Positions 26,082 through 34,233 of a stretch of DNA of 64,000 nt are shown here, piece by piece. The position numbers and the translations under genes are program-made. Under the pieces are notes generated by a model. That model was not told the DNA's origin and made no database searches. It saw only the letters and a program-made list of their open reading frames with translations. The stretch lies in the NCBI GenBank assembly GCA_016703945.1, contig JADJBC010000008.1:186001-250000 (forward strand). The letters are read 5' to 3'. Within the stretch, counting starts at the first letter, position 1, and every line of letters begins with the position of its first letter. The stretch comes from Candidatus Aalborgicola danicus (GTDB lineage: Bacteria > Pseudomonadota > Gammaproteobacteria > Burkholderiales > Burkholderiaceae_C).

Positions 26082-26144
26082 TGCTATGCTTTTCATAGCT
26101 GGATGCGCTGATTCCACGAGGGCTAGATGCCGATTTGGCTACAA
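26082..26144 (+). repeat. 60-bp dispersed repeat, copy 4 (inside purL, loop)
   Basis: It reads tgctatgcttttcatagct, then 'gattccacgagggctaga' (18 bases identical to copy 3). The first part forms a perfect stem GCTATG/CATAGC. It is read in reverse as '[20 protein letters not shown]', just before the conserved '[16 protein letters not shown]' motif. Confidence 0.85.
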
Positions 26145-27146
26145 ACCTTTCGACCACCACGCCTTCCATGACCGAGGCGTTGTCCGAATACGCCACCAGC
26201 ATGTGCTGTGGGTGGGTCTGGTGCGTGTGGCGGATCATGCCGAACATGCTCTTGTCCTGCGCCACGCCGTCAATCGTGAACTGGGCGTTGAAGATCTTGT
26301 GGCGGCAGTGTTCGCTATTGGCCTGGGCAAACATCATCAGCTCCACGTCGGTGGGGTTGCGGCCCAGTGTCGTGAAGGCATTGACCAGGTAGTCAATCTC
26401 GTCAGCCGCCAGGGCCAGGCCCCAATCGCTGTTGGCGCTTTCCAGGGCCGCCTTGCCCCCGACCAGCACATCCACATGGTCCATGGGTACAGCTTGCAAG
26501 ACGCTGAACAGGCCCAGGGCCTGGGTGCGCTCCAGCAAGGCGCTCTCGGTCATGCGGTCGTGCAACAGGGCGGCGACCTGCTCCAGCTGTTCGGCGGTCA
26601 GCGCGGTCTTGCTGAGCAAGCCGTTTTTCAACGTCAGGCGGTACTCCACCAGGCGCTCGATGCGGTGTACGGCCAGGCCGCAGTTGTGGGCGATGTCGGT
26701 GGCCTTGGACGCCCAGGGTGACACCGTGCCCAAACGCGGCGAGACCACGATTAGCGGACCTTCTGTGGGGCCGGTGTAGGGGTCGCCATAGGTCAGCAGC
26801 GCAGCCAGTTGAGCGCTGAGCGCCGCATCAGGCGCGCTGTCGCTGGCCGCCAGGTGCACAAAGCGCGCCGAAATGCCTGAAATCTTCTCGTGTATGCCCT
26901 GCAACGTAGGCAGGAGTTGTTGGATACGGAAGCTGCTCAGGGCGTTGCTGCCCTCGAATTGGGTGATGTGCAGAGTCACTGGGGCGGCCTGGAAAGGTGG
27001 GCTGAAGGTAGAAAATTCAACTCATCCCGGTGCGCTGAATGGGCACAGGTCTGGAGCCCGCTGATTTTACCCGCCCCGCTGCAAGCGCGTTTGGCCTTGC
27101 GAGCCAAAAGATGGAACCATTGGCCCAGTCATAGAATCGTATCGCA

Positions 27147-27536
27147 ATGCCCCATTTCCGCGTCCTCTTCGCTTGGATCTTTATAGCTGCAGTGCCCATG
27201 CAGGGGTTTGCCGCGGCGTCCATGCTGTTTTGCGGCATGGGTGCACAGCATCAACACGCCGCAGAAGTTAGCGAGCCCCATGACCACGCCCCCATGCACG
27301 GCCAAAGCGGTGATGTAGCCCAAGGCCATGCCCATGCAGCAGACCCTGCCCCTGACGCGACACCGGATGGTGGCCACACGTGCAGCATCTGCGCGGCATG
27401 CTGCAACGGTGTGGCCCTTGTGGGAGTGAGCCGCATGGCTGCCATTGCGCCCGCTCCTCAGGCGGAATTAGCCGAGCCCTTCGTGTTGATTCACACGCTG
27501 CCCACCCCTGTCCCCGACAAACCGCCTCGCGCATAA
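27147..27536 (+). CDS. Secreted His/Cys-rich protein (DUF2946-like), copper cluster
   Basis: A 129-residue exported protein. The N-terminal signal 'FRVLFAWIFIAAVPMQGFAAA' is followed by a His-rich stretch (HQHAAEVSEPHDHAPMHG and HAHAA) and a Cys cluster 'CSICAACCNG', all potential copper ligands. The pattern resembles DUF2946 proteins found beside copper resistance genes. It heads the rightward cluster of a second small protein, TolC-like protein, multicopper oxidase and cupredoxin. Probably a periplasmic copper-binding or sensing protein, but no function is established. Confidence 0.7.
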   Translation: MPHFRVLFAWIFIAAVPMQGFAAASMLFCGMGAQHQHAAEVSEPHDHAPMHGQSGDVAQGHAHAADPAPDATPDGGHTCSICAACCNGVALVGVSRMAAIAPAPQAELAEPFVLIHTLPTPVPDKPPRA

Positions 27537-27652
27537 GCCCCTCCCGGCCCGCCGTTTTTATCGACCGTGGGCTGCGGATGCCTTGGTAAGTCCGCCATTA
27601 GGCCAACCGCGGCTTTGTGGCGTCCATCCTGTTTACCGTGCGAGGATTTTCC

Positions 27653-28021
27653 ATGCCCCAAATTTCGCCAGTCTCCTGGTCATTCGCAGTGTGTGCGCTG
27701 TTTGCGCTACCGGCCATGGCCCAGGTCAAACCACCGCATGCTGCGCTAGCTCCTTCAATCGACGCGAGCGCTGCAATCGCCCAAGCCGCCCCGGCAGCCT
27801 TGCCCTACACGTCGGCGTTTGAGGGTTATCTGCCCTTCACCGACGAAAAGCTGAGGCCCTGGAAAGAGAGCAACACCACCGTCGAAAAAATCGGTGGTTG
27901 GCGCGCCTACGCCAAAGAAGCCGCTGAGCCGCAGCCCAAACACGACCACGTCCCCGCCGCTACGCCCCCCAAAACACCCGCAGCCCCTGCCGATCCCCAC
28001 GCGGGCCACGGCAAACAATAA
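27653..28021 (+). CDS. Small exported protein of the copper cluster, unknown function
   Basis: A 122-residue protein from the ATG at 27653, with a signal peptide ending '...ALFALPAMAQ'. An upstream ATG would disrupt the signal. The mature part has 'LPYTSAFEGYLPFTDEKLRPWKESNTTVEKIGGWRAYAKEA' as its conserved-looking core, then a Pro/Ala-rich tail with scattered histidines (PKHDHVPAATPP, DPHAGHGKQ). The His-rich end suggests metal binding. Its stop lies 10 bp before the TolC-like gene start, so it is part of the same operon. Confidence 0.7.
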   Translation: MPQISPVSWSFAVCALFALPAMAQVKPPHAALAPSIDASAAIAQAAPAALPYTSAFEGYLPFTDEKLRPWKESNTTVEKIGGWRAYAKEAAEPQPKHDHVPAATPPKTPAAPADPHAGHGKQ

Positions 28022-28031
28022 GGCTACCGCT

Positions 28032-29456
28032 ATGACCCAAGCTTTTCGACTTTTGGCCGTCAGCGCCGCCGCGCTGCTGCTCATCGGTTGCGCCTCGGTG
28101 AACTTTGACCAGGCCCTGGACGACACCCGCCAGGCAACCCAGACTTTTGTACCCAACACCCTGGAGCTGCGCCAAACCAGCGCGCAACACCGAGCCGCCG
28201 CGCAACGCAGCGCCCAGCTACTGGACAAGCCACTGAGCATGGCCGACGCCGTTGAACTCGCACTAGCCAATAGTCCCGACGTACAAGCCCTGCTGGCCCA
28301 AAGCTGGGCCGATATGGCCAGCATCAACCAGACGGGACGCATCGCCAACCCGGTTCTCAGCTTCGAGCGCAACCAGTCGCTGGACGAAGTGGAACTGGGG
28401 CGGCTGCTGTCCTTCGGCTTGCTGGACCTGCTGACCCTGCCCCAGCGCCAGAACGTGGCCCGCAACCAGTCAGCGCAAGCCAACATCCAGCGCAGTGCCA
28501 ACGTGGTCGACAAGGTGGCCCAGGTGCGCCAAGCGTGGGTGCGTGCCGTAGCTGCCGAGCAGACCGCGCAGTATGCCGAGCAGGTGAACACCGCCGCCAA
28601 GGCCAGTGCCGAGTTGGCCAAACGCATGCTGCAGACGGGCAACTTCAACAAGCTGCAACGCGCCCGCCAGCACGCCGTGTACGCCGATGCCGTGGCCCAA
28701 TTGGCGCTGGCCCGCCATGGCGCCACCGCTGCGCGGGAAGAGCTGGTGCGCCAGTTGGGTCTGGACGAAAAGCAGACCGCTCTTTTGAAACTGCCCGAGC
28801 GCCTGCCCGACCTGCCCGAGCAGGCCCGCACCGCCACCGAACTGAGTACCACGGCCATGCAGCAGCGTCTGGACGTACAACAAGCCCGTCTGCAGCTCGA
28901 TGGCGCTGGCAAAGCACAGGGCCTGAACCTGCTCAACACCCTGGCCGATGTGGAGGTGGGCATTCGCCGGGACACCATCACCGACACCCACAACGGGCAA
29001 ACGTCGGACCGCAAGGGCTACGAAGTTGCCATTCGCCTGCCGCTGTTTGACTGGGGCGGTGCGCAGCGCGATGCGATGAACGCCCAAACCCTGGCAGCGG
29101 CCAACCACTACGAGGGGGTGCTGCGCGCCGCCGCACCCCACCTGCGCGAGGCCTACTCCGCCTACCGCACCAGCTACGACCTGGCCCGGCACTACCGCGA
29201 CGAAATTGTGCCGCTGCGCAAGACCATGGCCGATGAAAACGTGTTGCGCTACAACGCCATGTTGATTGGTGTGTTTGAGCTCTTGGCCGACACACGGGAC
29301 AACATCACCAGCGTGATGGGTGCCATCCAGGCACAGCAACAGTTCTGGTTGGCCGATGCCGGCCTGTCCGCCGCTTTGTTGGGCAAGCCCATAACGGGCG
29401 GTACGCCATCTCATGCGCGTAATGCCACGCCCAGCACCTCGGGTGGTGGCCACTGA
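28032..29456 (+). CDS. TolC-family outer-membrane efflux lipoprotein
   Basis: Outer-membrane channel component of 474 residues from the ATG at 28032; the frame is open further upstream but that region is not a plausible start. The signal 'MTQAFRLLAVSAAALLLIGCAS' has a lipobox (LIGC). Two OEP repeats follow, for example 'MADAVELALANSPDVQALLAQ' and 'GYEVAIRLPLFDWGGAQRDAMNAQ', with long coiled-coil-like helices typical of TolC. It lies in a copper cluster but no CusA/CusB partner is visible, so its inner-membrane pump must be encoded elsewhere. The C-terminal 25 residues are low-complexity. Confidence 0.9.
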   Translation: MTQAFRLLAVSAAALLLIGCASVNFDQALDDTRQATQTFVPNTLELRQTSAQHRAAAQRSAQLLDKPLSMADAVELALANSPDVQALLAQSWADMASINQTGRIANPVLSFERNQSLDEVELGRLLSFGLLDLLTLPQRQNVARNQSAQANIQRSANVVDKVAQVRQAWVRAVAAEQTAQYAEQVNTAAKASAELAKRMLQTGNFNKLQRARQHAVYADAVAQLALARHGATAAREELVRQLGLDEKQTALLKLPERLPDLPEQARTATELSTTAMQQRLDVQQARLQLDGAGKAQGLNLLNTLADVEVGIRRDTITDTHNGQTSDRKGYEVAIRLPLFDWGGAQRDAMNAQTLAAANHYEGVLRAAAPHLREAYSAYRTSYDLARHYRDEIVPLRKTMADENVLRYNAMLIGVFELLADTRDNITSVMGAIQAQQQFWLADAGLSAALLGKPITGGTPSHARNATPSTSGGGH

Positions 29457-29491
29457 GCCGCCCATACCCCTACCTGCCAATCGGAATCAAC

Positions 29492-30928
29492 ATGAACAAC
29501 AACAGACGTAATTTCTTGAGCGGCGCCGGTGCCATCACCGGTGCAGTGCTGGCCGCCTCTGTCAGCAAAGTGGCCATGGCCGCACTGCCCGAGCCGGTGC
29601 TGCAAACCAAGCCCGACACCATGCCGCCGCTGATCCCGGTCAACGGCCGCCCCTACAACCCGGTGGTCACGCTCAACGGCTGGACCTTGCCCTGGCGCAT
29701 GAACCAGGGCGTCAAGGAATTCCACCTGGTGGCCGAACCGGTGGTGCGCGAAATGGCACCCGGCTTCAAGGCCCACCTGTGGGGCTATAACGGCCAGTCG
29801 CCCGGCCCCACCATCGAGGTGGTGGAAGGCGACCGCGTGCGCATCTTCGTGACCAACAAGCTGCCCGAACACACCAGCGTGCACTGGCACGGTCAACGCC
29901 TGCCCAATGGCATGGACGGCGTCAGCGGCTTGACGCAAAAGGCCATCTTGCCTGGCAAGACCTTTGTGTATGAGTTCGTGGCGCGGCGCCCCGGCACCTT
30001 TATGTACCACCCGCATGCGGACGAGATGACCCAAATGGCCATGGGCATGATGGGTTTCTGGATCACCCATCCCAAGGGCAAACATCCGCTGATAGAGGAA
30101 GTAGACCGCGACTTTGTGTTCCTGCTCAATGCCTACGACATTGACCCGGGTGCCTACACCCCCAAGACCATGACCATGCTGGACTTCAACATCTGGAGCT
30201 GGAACAGCCGTGTCTTCCCCGGCATAGACCCGCTGGTGGTCCGCAAGAACGACAAGGTGCGCATCCGCATGGGCAACCTGACCATGACCAACCACCCCAT
30301 CCACATCCACGGCCATGAGTTCACGGTGACCGGCACCGACGGCGGCCCGGTGCCCCACACCGCACGCTGGCCCGAAGTAACCACCGATGTGGCCGTGGGC
30401 CAGATGCGCCAGATCGAGTTTTTGGCCGATGAGGAAGGCGACTGGGCCTTCCACTGCCACAAGAGCCACCACACCATGAACGCCATGGGCCACAACGTGC
30501 CCAACCTGATTGGTGTGGACCACCGCAAGGTGGTGCGCGACATCACCAACGTCATCCCCGACTACATGGTCATGGGTGAACGCGGCATGGCCGACATGGC
30601 CGAGATGGACATGCCCATACCCGACAACACCGCCAAGATGATGACCGGCGAAGGCCCGTTTGGCTCGGTGGAGATGGGCGGCATGTTCTCGGTGCTGAAG
30701 GTGCGCAAGAACCAGAAAACCGGTGATTACAAAGACCCCGGCTGGTACCAACACCCGGCAGGCGAGGTAGCCTATGAATGGACCGGCGCCCTGCCCAACC
30801 CCGCACGTTTCGCTGCCGAGGGCGGACAAACCATGAAGGCGCAAAACATGCCAGCCAAGGATATTGAAGTGCAGGTGCGCAAGCCCGCCATGGGCAAAAA
30901 AGGCGGCATGGACCACATGCACCACTGA
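29492..30928 (+). CDS. Multicopper oxidase, Tat-exported
   Basis: Periplasmic copper oxidase of 478 residues, probably oxidising Cu(I) or a phenolic substrate. A twin-arginine signal ('NNNRRNFLSGAGAITGAV') ends near 'AMAALPEP'. Type-2/3 copper motifs are 'SVHWHGQRLPNGMDG', 'GTFMYHPHADEM', 'HPIHIHGHEF' and 'WAFHCHKSHHTMNAMGH'. The last holds the Cys of the type-1 site and the HCH triad. The C-terminal third is Met- and His-rich (MADMAEMDM, GGMDHMHH), as in CopA-type resistance oxidases. Length and motif spacing fit a two-/three-domain copper oxidase. It follows the TolC-like gene by 35 bp. Confidence 0.94.
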   Translation: MNNNRRNFLSGAGAITGAVLAASVSKVAMAALPEPVLQTKPDTMPPLIPVNGRPYNPVVTLNGWTLPWRMNQGVKEFHLVAEPVVREMAPGFKAHLWGYNGQSPGPTIEVVEGDRVRIFVTNKLPEHTSVHWHGQRLPNGMDGVSGLTQKAILPGKTFVYEFVARRPGTFMYHPHADEMTQMAMGMMGFWITHPKGKHPLIEEVDRDFVFLLNAYDIDPGAYTPKTMTMLDFNIWSWNSRVFPGIDPLVVRKNDKVRIRMGNLTMTNHPIHIHGHEFTVTGTDGGPVPHTARWPEVTTDVAVGQMRQIEFLADEEGDWAFHCHKSHHTMNAMGHNVPNLIGVDHRKVVRDITNVIPDYMVMGERGMADMAEMDMPIPDNTAKMMTGEGPFGSVEMGGMFSVLKVRKNQKTGDYKDPGWYQHPAGEVAYEWTGALPNPARFAAEGGQTMKAQNMPAKDIEVQVRKPAMGKKGGMDHMHH

Positions 30929-30974
30929 CGCACCGCTAAACCACTACAGATCAACTACTCACCCAAGGAAAACC

Positions 30975-31733
30975 ATGCAAACCAAAAACACTCTCAAATT
31001 GATAGCTGTCTGCGCAATATTTACGGGGGCTACAGCCACTTTTTCTGCTGGAAACCACGCAGGCAGCCACGCAAATCCTGATAGCGCCATTGGCAAAGCA
31101 GGCAACGCGGCAAAGGTAAACCGCACGGTTGCGGTCGACATGAACGACGCCATGCGTTTCACCCCTTCCAGCATTGCCGTCAAACAGGGCGAGACGATTC
31201 GCCTGGTCGTCAAAAACTCCGGAAAACTCAAACACGAACTGGTGCTGGGTACCGAAAAAGAACTGAAGGAGCACTACGAGCAAATGAAGAAACACCCGGA
31301 GATGGAACACGACGACCCCAACATGGTGTCGCTGGCCCCTGGCAAAACCGGCGAGATCATCTGGCAATTCACCAAGGCGGGCACCGTCGACTTTGCCTGC
31401 CTGCAACCGGGCCACTATGAAGCCGGCATGAAGGGCTCTGTCACCGTGGCAGGTACGAATGCGGCGACGTCTGGCGAAACCAAAAAAGACACCCCCGTGG
31501 CTGTGTCTACCGATATGTCCCAGGGCGAAATCCGCAAAGTGGATGTGGACAACAAAAAGATCACCATCAAACACGGCGAGATCAAAAGCCTCGACATGCC
31601 AGGAATGACCATGGTGTTTGGCGTGAAAGACGAGGCCCTGCTCGGCAAGCTAAAAGTTGGCGACAAGATTCGCTTCACCGCCGAAAGAAGTGGCGGCACT
31701 TTTGTGGTGACCAGTCTGCAGCCCGCACAGTAG
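30975..31733 (+). CDS. Cupredoxin-CusF fusion protein, exported
   Basis: A 252-residue periplasmic copper protein with two domains. Residues about 45-155 are a cupredoxin: 'RFTPSSIAVKQGETIRLVVKNSGKLKHELVLG' and 'FACLQPGHYEAGMKGSVTV' give the His, Cys, His and Met ligands. Residues about 180-252 are a CusF-like fold: 'GEIRKVDVDNKKITIKHGEI', 'LDMPGMTMVFGV' and 'KVGDKIRFTAE', with the Met ligands and the HG motif. The signal peptide 'LKLIAVCAIFTGATATFSA' is encoded almost entirely by a copy of the 60-bp dispersed repeat. Last gene of the copper cluster. Confidence 0.93.
   Translation: MQTKNTLKLIAVCAIFTGATATFSAGNHAGSHANPDSAIGKAGNAAKVNRTVAVDMNDAMRFTPSSIAVKQGETIRLVVKNSGKLKHELVLGTEKELKEHYEQMKKHPEMEHDDPNMVSLAPGKTGEIIWQFTKAGTVDFACLQPGHYEAGMKGSVTVAGTNAATSGETKKDTPVAVSTDMSQGEIRKVDVDNKKITIKHGEIKSLDMPGMTMVFGVKDEALLGKLKVGDKIRFTAERSGGTFVVTSLQPAQ
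30988..31046 (+). repeat. 60-bp dispersed repeat, copy 5 (forms a signal peptide)
   Basis: It reads caaattgatagctgtctgcg, then 'caatatttacgggggctac'. It is read forward in the cupredoxin-CusF gene from about codon 7 to codon 24, and so supplies the hydrophobic core of the signal peptide. The left hairpin arm is degenerate. Confidence 0.8.
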
Positions 31734-31821
31734 AACTCGGCGGTCGGGATCTTGGCGTGCGTTGCAGTGCGTAAGGCTTGGCGAAACGCAGCGCGGTGTG
31801 GAGATACGGGCATCACGCGCC

Positions 31822-33123
31822 TTAGTCGGCCAGGTTGTCGGCCACCAGCTCCAGCAGGCTCTCGGGGGTCTTGTCCCATTTCGCATTTTTGGCGCCCAGC
31901 TCCAGCGTGATGCGGCACTGGCCGCAACTGGTGACAAAGCGCCGGGCGCCGGTCGCCTCGACCTGCTGTTTCTTCAGATCGAAAACCTTGTAACGCAAGG
32001 GTGCCGCGCGCTGGTTCGAGACCACGCCACCGCCACCCCCGCAGCAGTAACCGGTCATCCCGTGGTCCTGGAGTTCGATCAGCTCAAAGCCGAGGGCGGC
32101 CAGCACGCGGCGCGCGGCAGCTTCCAGCCCGCCGCGGCGCACGATCTGGCACGGGTCATGGAAAGTCGCGGTCTGGCCCACTTTCTTCAGATGGATGCGC
32201 CCGGAGGAAATCACTTCATCCAGATACTCGGTCATGTGGATGATGCGCACCGGCAGTGCCCGGCCGTACCACTTCGCCGCTTCCCAGCGCGCCGCGCCGT
32301 AGGCATGACCGCATTCCGGCAACAGGATGGTGTGGGCGCCGATCTTCACCGCCGTGTCGACCAGCGCGCGCGTAAGTCGCTCCTGCAGTTCCAGGTCGCC
32401 ATTGTTGAAGCCGATGTTGGACGCATCGAAGCCGCCCTGGTGCATCGTCCATTTGACGCCGGTGCGGTTGAGAATTTTGGCCGCGTCGGCCAGCGCCTTG
32501 GTGTGGTCGCCCAGCTCAGCCGGCGCGGCGGTGACCAGGATGTCGGCGGCGCTCAGGTCGCACGGGATCTCGACGCCATATTCCGCTGAAACTTCGGCCA
32601 GGATGTCCGGCAGGTCTTCGCCCGGCGTGGCGGGACTGCCCCATTGCTGGGCGGCGCGGTCCATCAGTGCCAGCCGCTCGGGGATCAGACCGGCCTTGAA
32701 CATGCCGTGGCGTGCCTCTTTCACCAGCTCCGCGATGTCGATGCCCATCGGGCAGACCGTGGTGCAGCGACCGCACATCGTGCACGAGTCGTACAGCAGC
32801 TCCTGCCAGTTCTGCAGATCGGCAATGCCGGGCTTTTTGACCAGTCCCAGTGCGCGCACGATGGGCGCAAACGGGCCGGCCTCGCGCCAATAGGCGCGGC
32901 GCAGCAGTTCCAGCTTGCGGATGGGCGTGTACTTGGCGTCTCCGGTGGTCACGTGGAAATGGCAGGCTTCGGCGCACAGGCCGCAATGTACGCAGGATTC
33001 GAGGTGCACGGCCGTGGTGCGGCCAAACTCGCGCACGAAGCTGCGCATCGCCGCGTCGACCCGTTCCTCGTCGCCTTGCGAGCCCTGCCGGTCGAAGGCC
33101 GGCGCGGTGGGGGTAGTGGTCAC
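31822..33123 (-). CDS. HdrCB/DsrK-like iron-sulfur protein
   Basis: Cytosolic Fe-S electron-transfer protein of 433 residues. Two 4Fe-4S clusters are seen near the N-terminus in 'CVHCGLCAEACHFH' and 'CTMCGRCTTVCPMG'. Two CCG-type domains follow, the second complete with 'HDPCQIVRRGG', 'YCCGGGGGVV' and 'SCGQCRITLELG'. The arrangement resembles HdrC-HdrB fusions and DsrK/TmcB subunits that exchange electrons with a membrane cytochrome b. I chose the GTG at 33123, preceded by GGAGG at ideal spacing; the frame is open further upstream into the next gene. Substrate unknown. Paired with the NarI-like gene upstream. Confidence 0.88.
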   Translation of the reverse strand: MTTTPTAPAFDRQGSQGDEERVDAAMRSFVREFGRTTAVHLESCVHCGLCAEACHFHVTTGDAKYTPIRKLELLRRAYWREAGPFAPIVRALGLVKKPGIADLQNWQELLYDSCTMCGRCTTVCPMGIDIAELVKEARHGMFKAGLIPERLALMDRAAQQWGSPATPGEDLPDILAEVSAEYGVEIPCDLSAADILVTAAPAELGDHTKALADAAKILNRTGVKWTMHQGGFDASNIGFNNGDLELQERLTRALVDTAVKIGAHTILLPECGHAYGAARWEAAKWYGRALPVRIIHMTEYLDEVISSGRIHLKKVGQTATFHDPCQIVRRGGLEAAARRVLAALGFELIELQDHGMTGYCCGGGGGVVSNQRAAPLRYKVFDLKKQQVEATGARRFVTSCGQCRITLELGAKNAKWDKTPESLLELVADNLAD

Positions 33124-33181
33124 TGGGTAACCTCCGTGCTGCGCACTGCGGTGCTGCTCGCCTTGGGAACGGCCCGGCGGC

Positions 33182-33865
33182 TCACGCATCCACCCCGCGA
33201 TGGCTGAAGCGCACGCCAGTGGCACCGCGCGAGAAGACGAACAGGACGGCATGCATCAGCTTGCCAAACGGAAACCAAACCAGCAGCAGTTCCAGCGTCA
33301 GCAGGTGCACGGCCAGCGGGCCGCGGTAGATCACATGGTCGCGCGCCAGCACCGCTGCGGAAGGTTCGTTCAGGACGGCCATGCCCGTGAACATGGGCAG
33401 CAACACGATGACCCAGGTGAGGTAATCGTCGGCGCCAGATATTTTTCGTCGCACCGGATCGGTCAGCCGCATCGCCAGCGCCAGCAGCAGCGCGACGAAG
33501 GTGGCGGCGGCCGCCAGGTACATCAGGCTGTCGGGCAGGGCCGGCCACCCCAGGCCGGTGACTCGGCGAACAAACGCGATGTGCGGCGCGTAGCCCAGAA
33601 ACACCAGCGCCAGCCCGATGTGCAGGACGTAGCCATTGGCCGTGACGTGGCGCGTGCGCCCAGAGAACGCTTTGCGCGGCCACATGCCGCGCAAGATGGC
33701 GCGCCCTGCGCCTGCCAGCGGGGTCGGAGCGCCCTCGCGGGGCGTTGAGAGATCGCTCAGGCGGGGCCGTCGCCACAGGTGGACCAGCCGCCATGCGATG
33801 CCCAACACAAAGACGGCCAGGGCGAAAGTCAGCGCCGGGCCGCGGGCGAAATCTAGCAAGTCCAT
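33182..33865 (-). CDS. NarI/DsrM-like cytochrome b membrane subunit
   Basis: A 227-residue membrane protein resembling the gamma subunit of nitrate reductase (NarI) and the DsrM/HmeC group. It has about five hydrophobic helices, with histidines in 'RHVTANGYVLHIGLALVFLGY' and 'AVHLLTLELLLVWFPFGKLMHAVL' placed to bind two haems b. It should connect a quinone pool to the Fe-S protein encoded next (58 bp downstream). I chose the ATG at 33865 (GGGGA 8 bases upstream) rather than one six codons earlier. No nitrate reductase catalytic subunits are nearby. Confidence 0.85.
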   Translation of the reverse strand: MDLLDFARGPALTFALAVFVLGIAWRLVHLWRRPRLSDLSTPREGAPTPLAGAGRAILRGMWPRKAFSGRTRHVTANGYVLHIGLALVFLGYAPHIAFVRRVTGLGWPALPDSLMYLAAAATFVALLLALAMRLTDPVRRKISGADDYLTWVIVLLPMFTGMAVLNEPSAAVLARDHVIYRGPLAVHLLTLELLLVWFPFGKLMHAVLFVFSRGATGVRFSHRGVDA

Positions 33866-34233
33866 GTCTTGGTCCCCTTTCAAGGATTCATCGTAGTCCT
33901 CGGCGGCGTTGCGGATTTGCGCTGTGTCAAGTCGAAGGGACTGTTACAGGCTTGCGTTCGCGCCGCTGTCGGGCCCTGAACCCCATGCCGCGTCGACTGA
34001 GTGGGACATGGGAGCGTTCCTCTGGGGCAATCTGCGGCTTCAGTCCAGAAACCGCACACCGGTCAGTTCCTCGGAACGGACAAGCATTTCAACCGCATGG
34101 GACCAAGTCTCGCACCGTGGAAGCGCCCTCAATCCACCTGAAACACTCAAACTACTCCTGAATTGATAGCTGACTGCGCATATCGCACGAGGGCTACAGG
34201 CCAAATACACCTAGAGCCGCTACGCTCGCAGCC
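33866..34233. other. Intergenic region, 368 bp, gene-free
   Basis: Between the NarI-like gene and the decayed dehydrogenase copy there is no convincing frame, terminator or RNA. The only recognised element is repeat copy 6 at its end (34153-34210). Sequence composition is ordinary. Confidence 0.5.
34153..34210 (+). repeat. 60-bp dispersed repeat, copy 6
   Basis: It reads actcctgaattgatagctga, then 'ctgcgcatatcgcacgaggg' and 'ctacaggcc'. This intergenic copy carries the left end (actcctgaa) shared with copy 8 and partly with copy 5. Confidence 0.8.

Larger units (their letters stand above)
22878..26979 (-). pseudogene. purL: Phosphoribosylformylglycinamidine synthase PurL, reading frame broken by +1 base
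   Basis: Converts FGAR plus glutamine and ATP to FGAM in purine synthesis (large, about 1,360-residue type). The N-terminal piece (24358-26979, GTG start) holds the FGAR-binding and ATP domains, including '[18 protein letters not shown]' and '[15 protein letters not shown]'. It ends abruptly after '[14 protein letters not shown]'. The C-terminal piece (22878-24374) continues '[16 protein letters not shown]' and carries the glutaminase Cys in 'GVCNGCQMF'. Removing one G at about 24374-24377 rejoins them as '[13 protein letters not shown]', matching the family. Two 60-bp repeats are translated inside the gene, one in a loop and one in the linker before the glutaminase domain. Confidence 0.93.

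Noticed and set aside
24967..26721. A 584-codon open frame on the plus strand, opposite purL
   Set aside because: It mirrors the high-GC purL codons on the other strand, has low-complexity Gly/His/Gln composition, and shows no motif; purL is well supported on the minus strand.
29411..30925. A 504-codon His/Val/Gly-rich frame opposite the multicopper oxidase
   Set aside because: Composition is that of a reversed copper oxidase gene; no start signal or motif.
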